This document shows positions 5,652 through 5,725 of a stretch of DNA of 5,725 nucleotides, piece after piece (position 1 is the first letter of the stretch; each line of letters opens with the position of its first letter). The notes under the pieces are model-generated. The model had not been told where the DNA came from. It made no database searches and saw only the letters and a program-made list of their open reading frames with translations. The stretch comes from Candidatus Desulfofervidaceae bacterium (GTDB lineage: Bacteria > Desulfobacterota > Desulfofervidia > Desulfofervidales > Desulfofervidaceae). Location: NCBI GenBank assembly GCA_021160485.1, contig JAGHCL010000029.1:1-5725 (forward strand). Direction: 5' to 3'. The position numbers and the translations under genes are program-made.

Positions 5652-5725
5652 TAAACAAGGAAATGAGGAAAAATTAAGAGAGAAAGGTAGAAGTTCTATC
5701 TCTAAGAAGAAATATCTTACAATAA

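Overview
The window carries four intact protein genes, all on the minus strand, plus the decayed remains of a fifth. Read in the direction of transcription (right to left) they are: ribosomal protein S20 (rpsT), a CMP-Kdo synthetase-like cytidylyltransferase with an N-terminal zinc ribbon (kdsB), a Xer-type tyrosine recombinase (xerD-like), a large DHH-CBS-CBS-tRNA nucleotidyltransferase, and a THEP1-type NTPase pseudogene whose start codon overlaps the stop of the nucleotidyltransferase gene (ATGA). Most of the window is ordinary chromosomal housekeeping DNA. No phage, CRISPR, toxin-antitoxin or defence system is visible.

A Kdo-activating enzyme points to a Gram-negative cell with LPS. The DHH-CBS-nucleotidyltransferase architecture is known from Aquifex and is frequent in deltaproteobacterial (Desulfobacterota) lineages. 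AT-rich DNA, a CxxC...CxC leader on KdsB and short degenerate intergenic repeats fit an anaerobic, possibly thermophilic, Desulfobacterota-like bacterium. That placement is inference; the sequence holds no rRNA or other decisive marker.

Layout by region. 1-225: a GC-rich (about 65 %) nested palindrome at 19-137, then AT-rich DNA in which I see no gene. 226-263: one copy of a dispersed repeat whose inverted partner lies at 5615-5651. 302-468: THEP1 pseudogene. 465-3092: DHH-CBS-tRNA nucleotidyltransferase, with a plausible sigma-70 promoter at 3138-3166. 3219-4106: Xer recombinase. 4107-4227: spacer with two short arrays of 8-bp period, one running into the kdsB stop codon. 4228-5088: kdsB, with a candidate promoter at 5142-5170. 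5193-5226: intrinsic terminator of rpsT. 5259-5540: rpsT with a TTG start, a strong Shine-Dalgarno sequence and a near-consensus promoter at 5575-5602. 5652-5725: nothing recognisable.

The genes are not one obvious pathway. rpsT is a self-contained unit with its own promoter and terminator. kdsB and the nucleotidyltransferase gene each have a candidate promoter, while xerD has none that I can see and may be read from the kdsB promoter. The points most worth a second look are the structured GC-rich element, the THEP1 remnant, and the unusual KdsB (zinc-ribbon leader plus two substitutions at normally conserved active-site positions).
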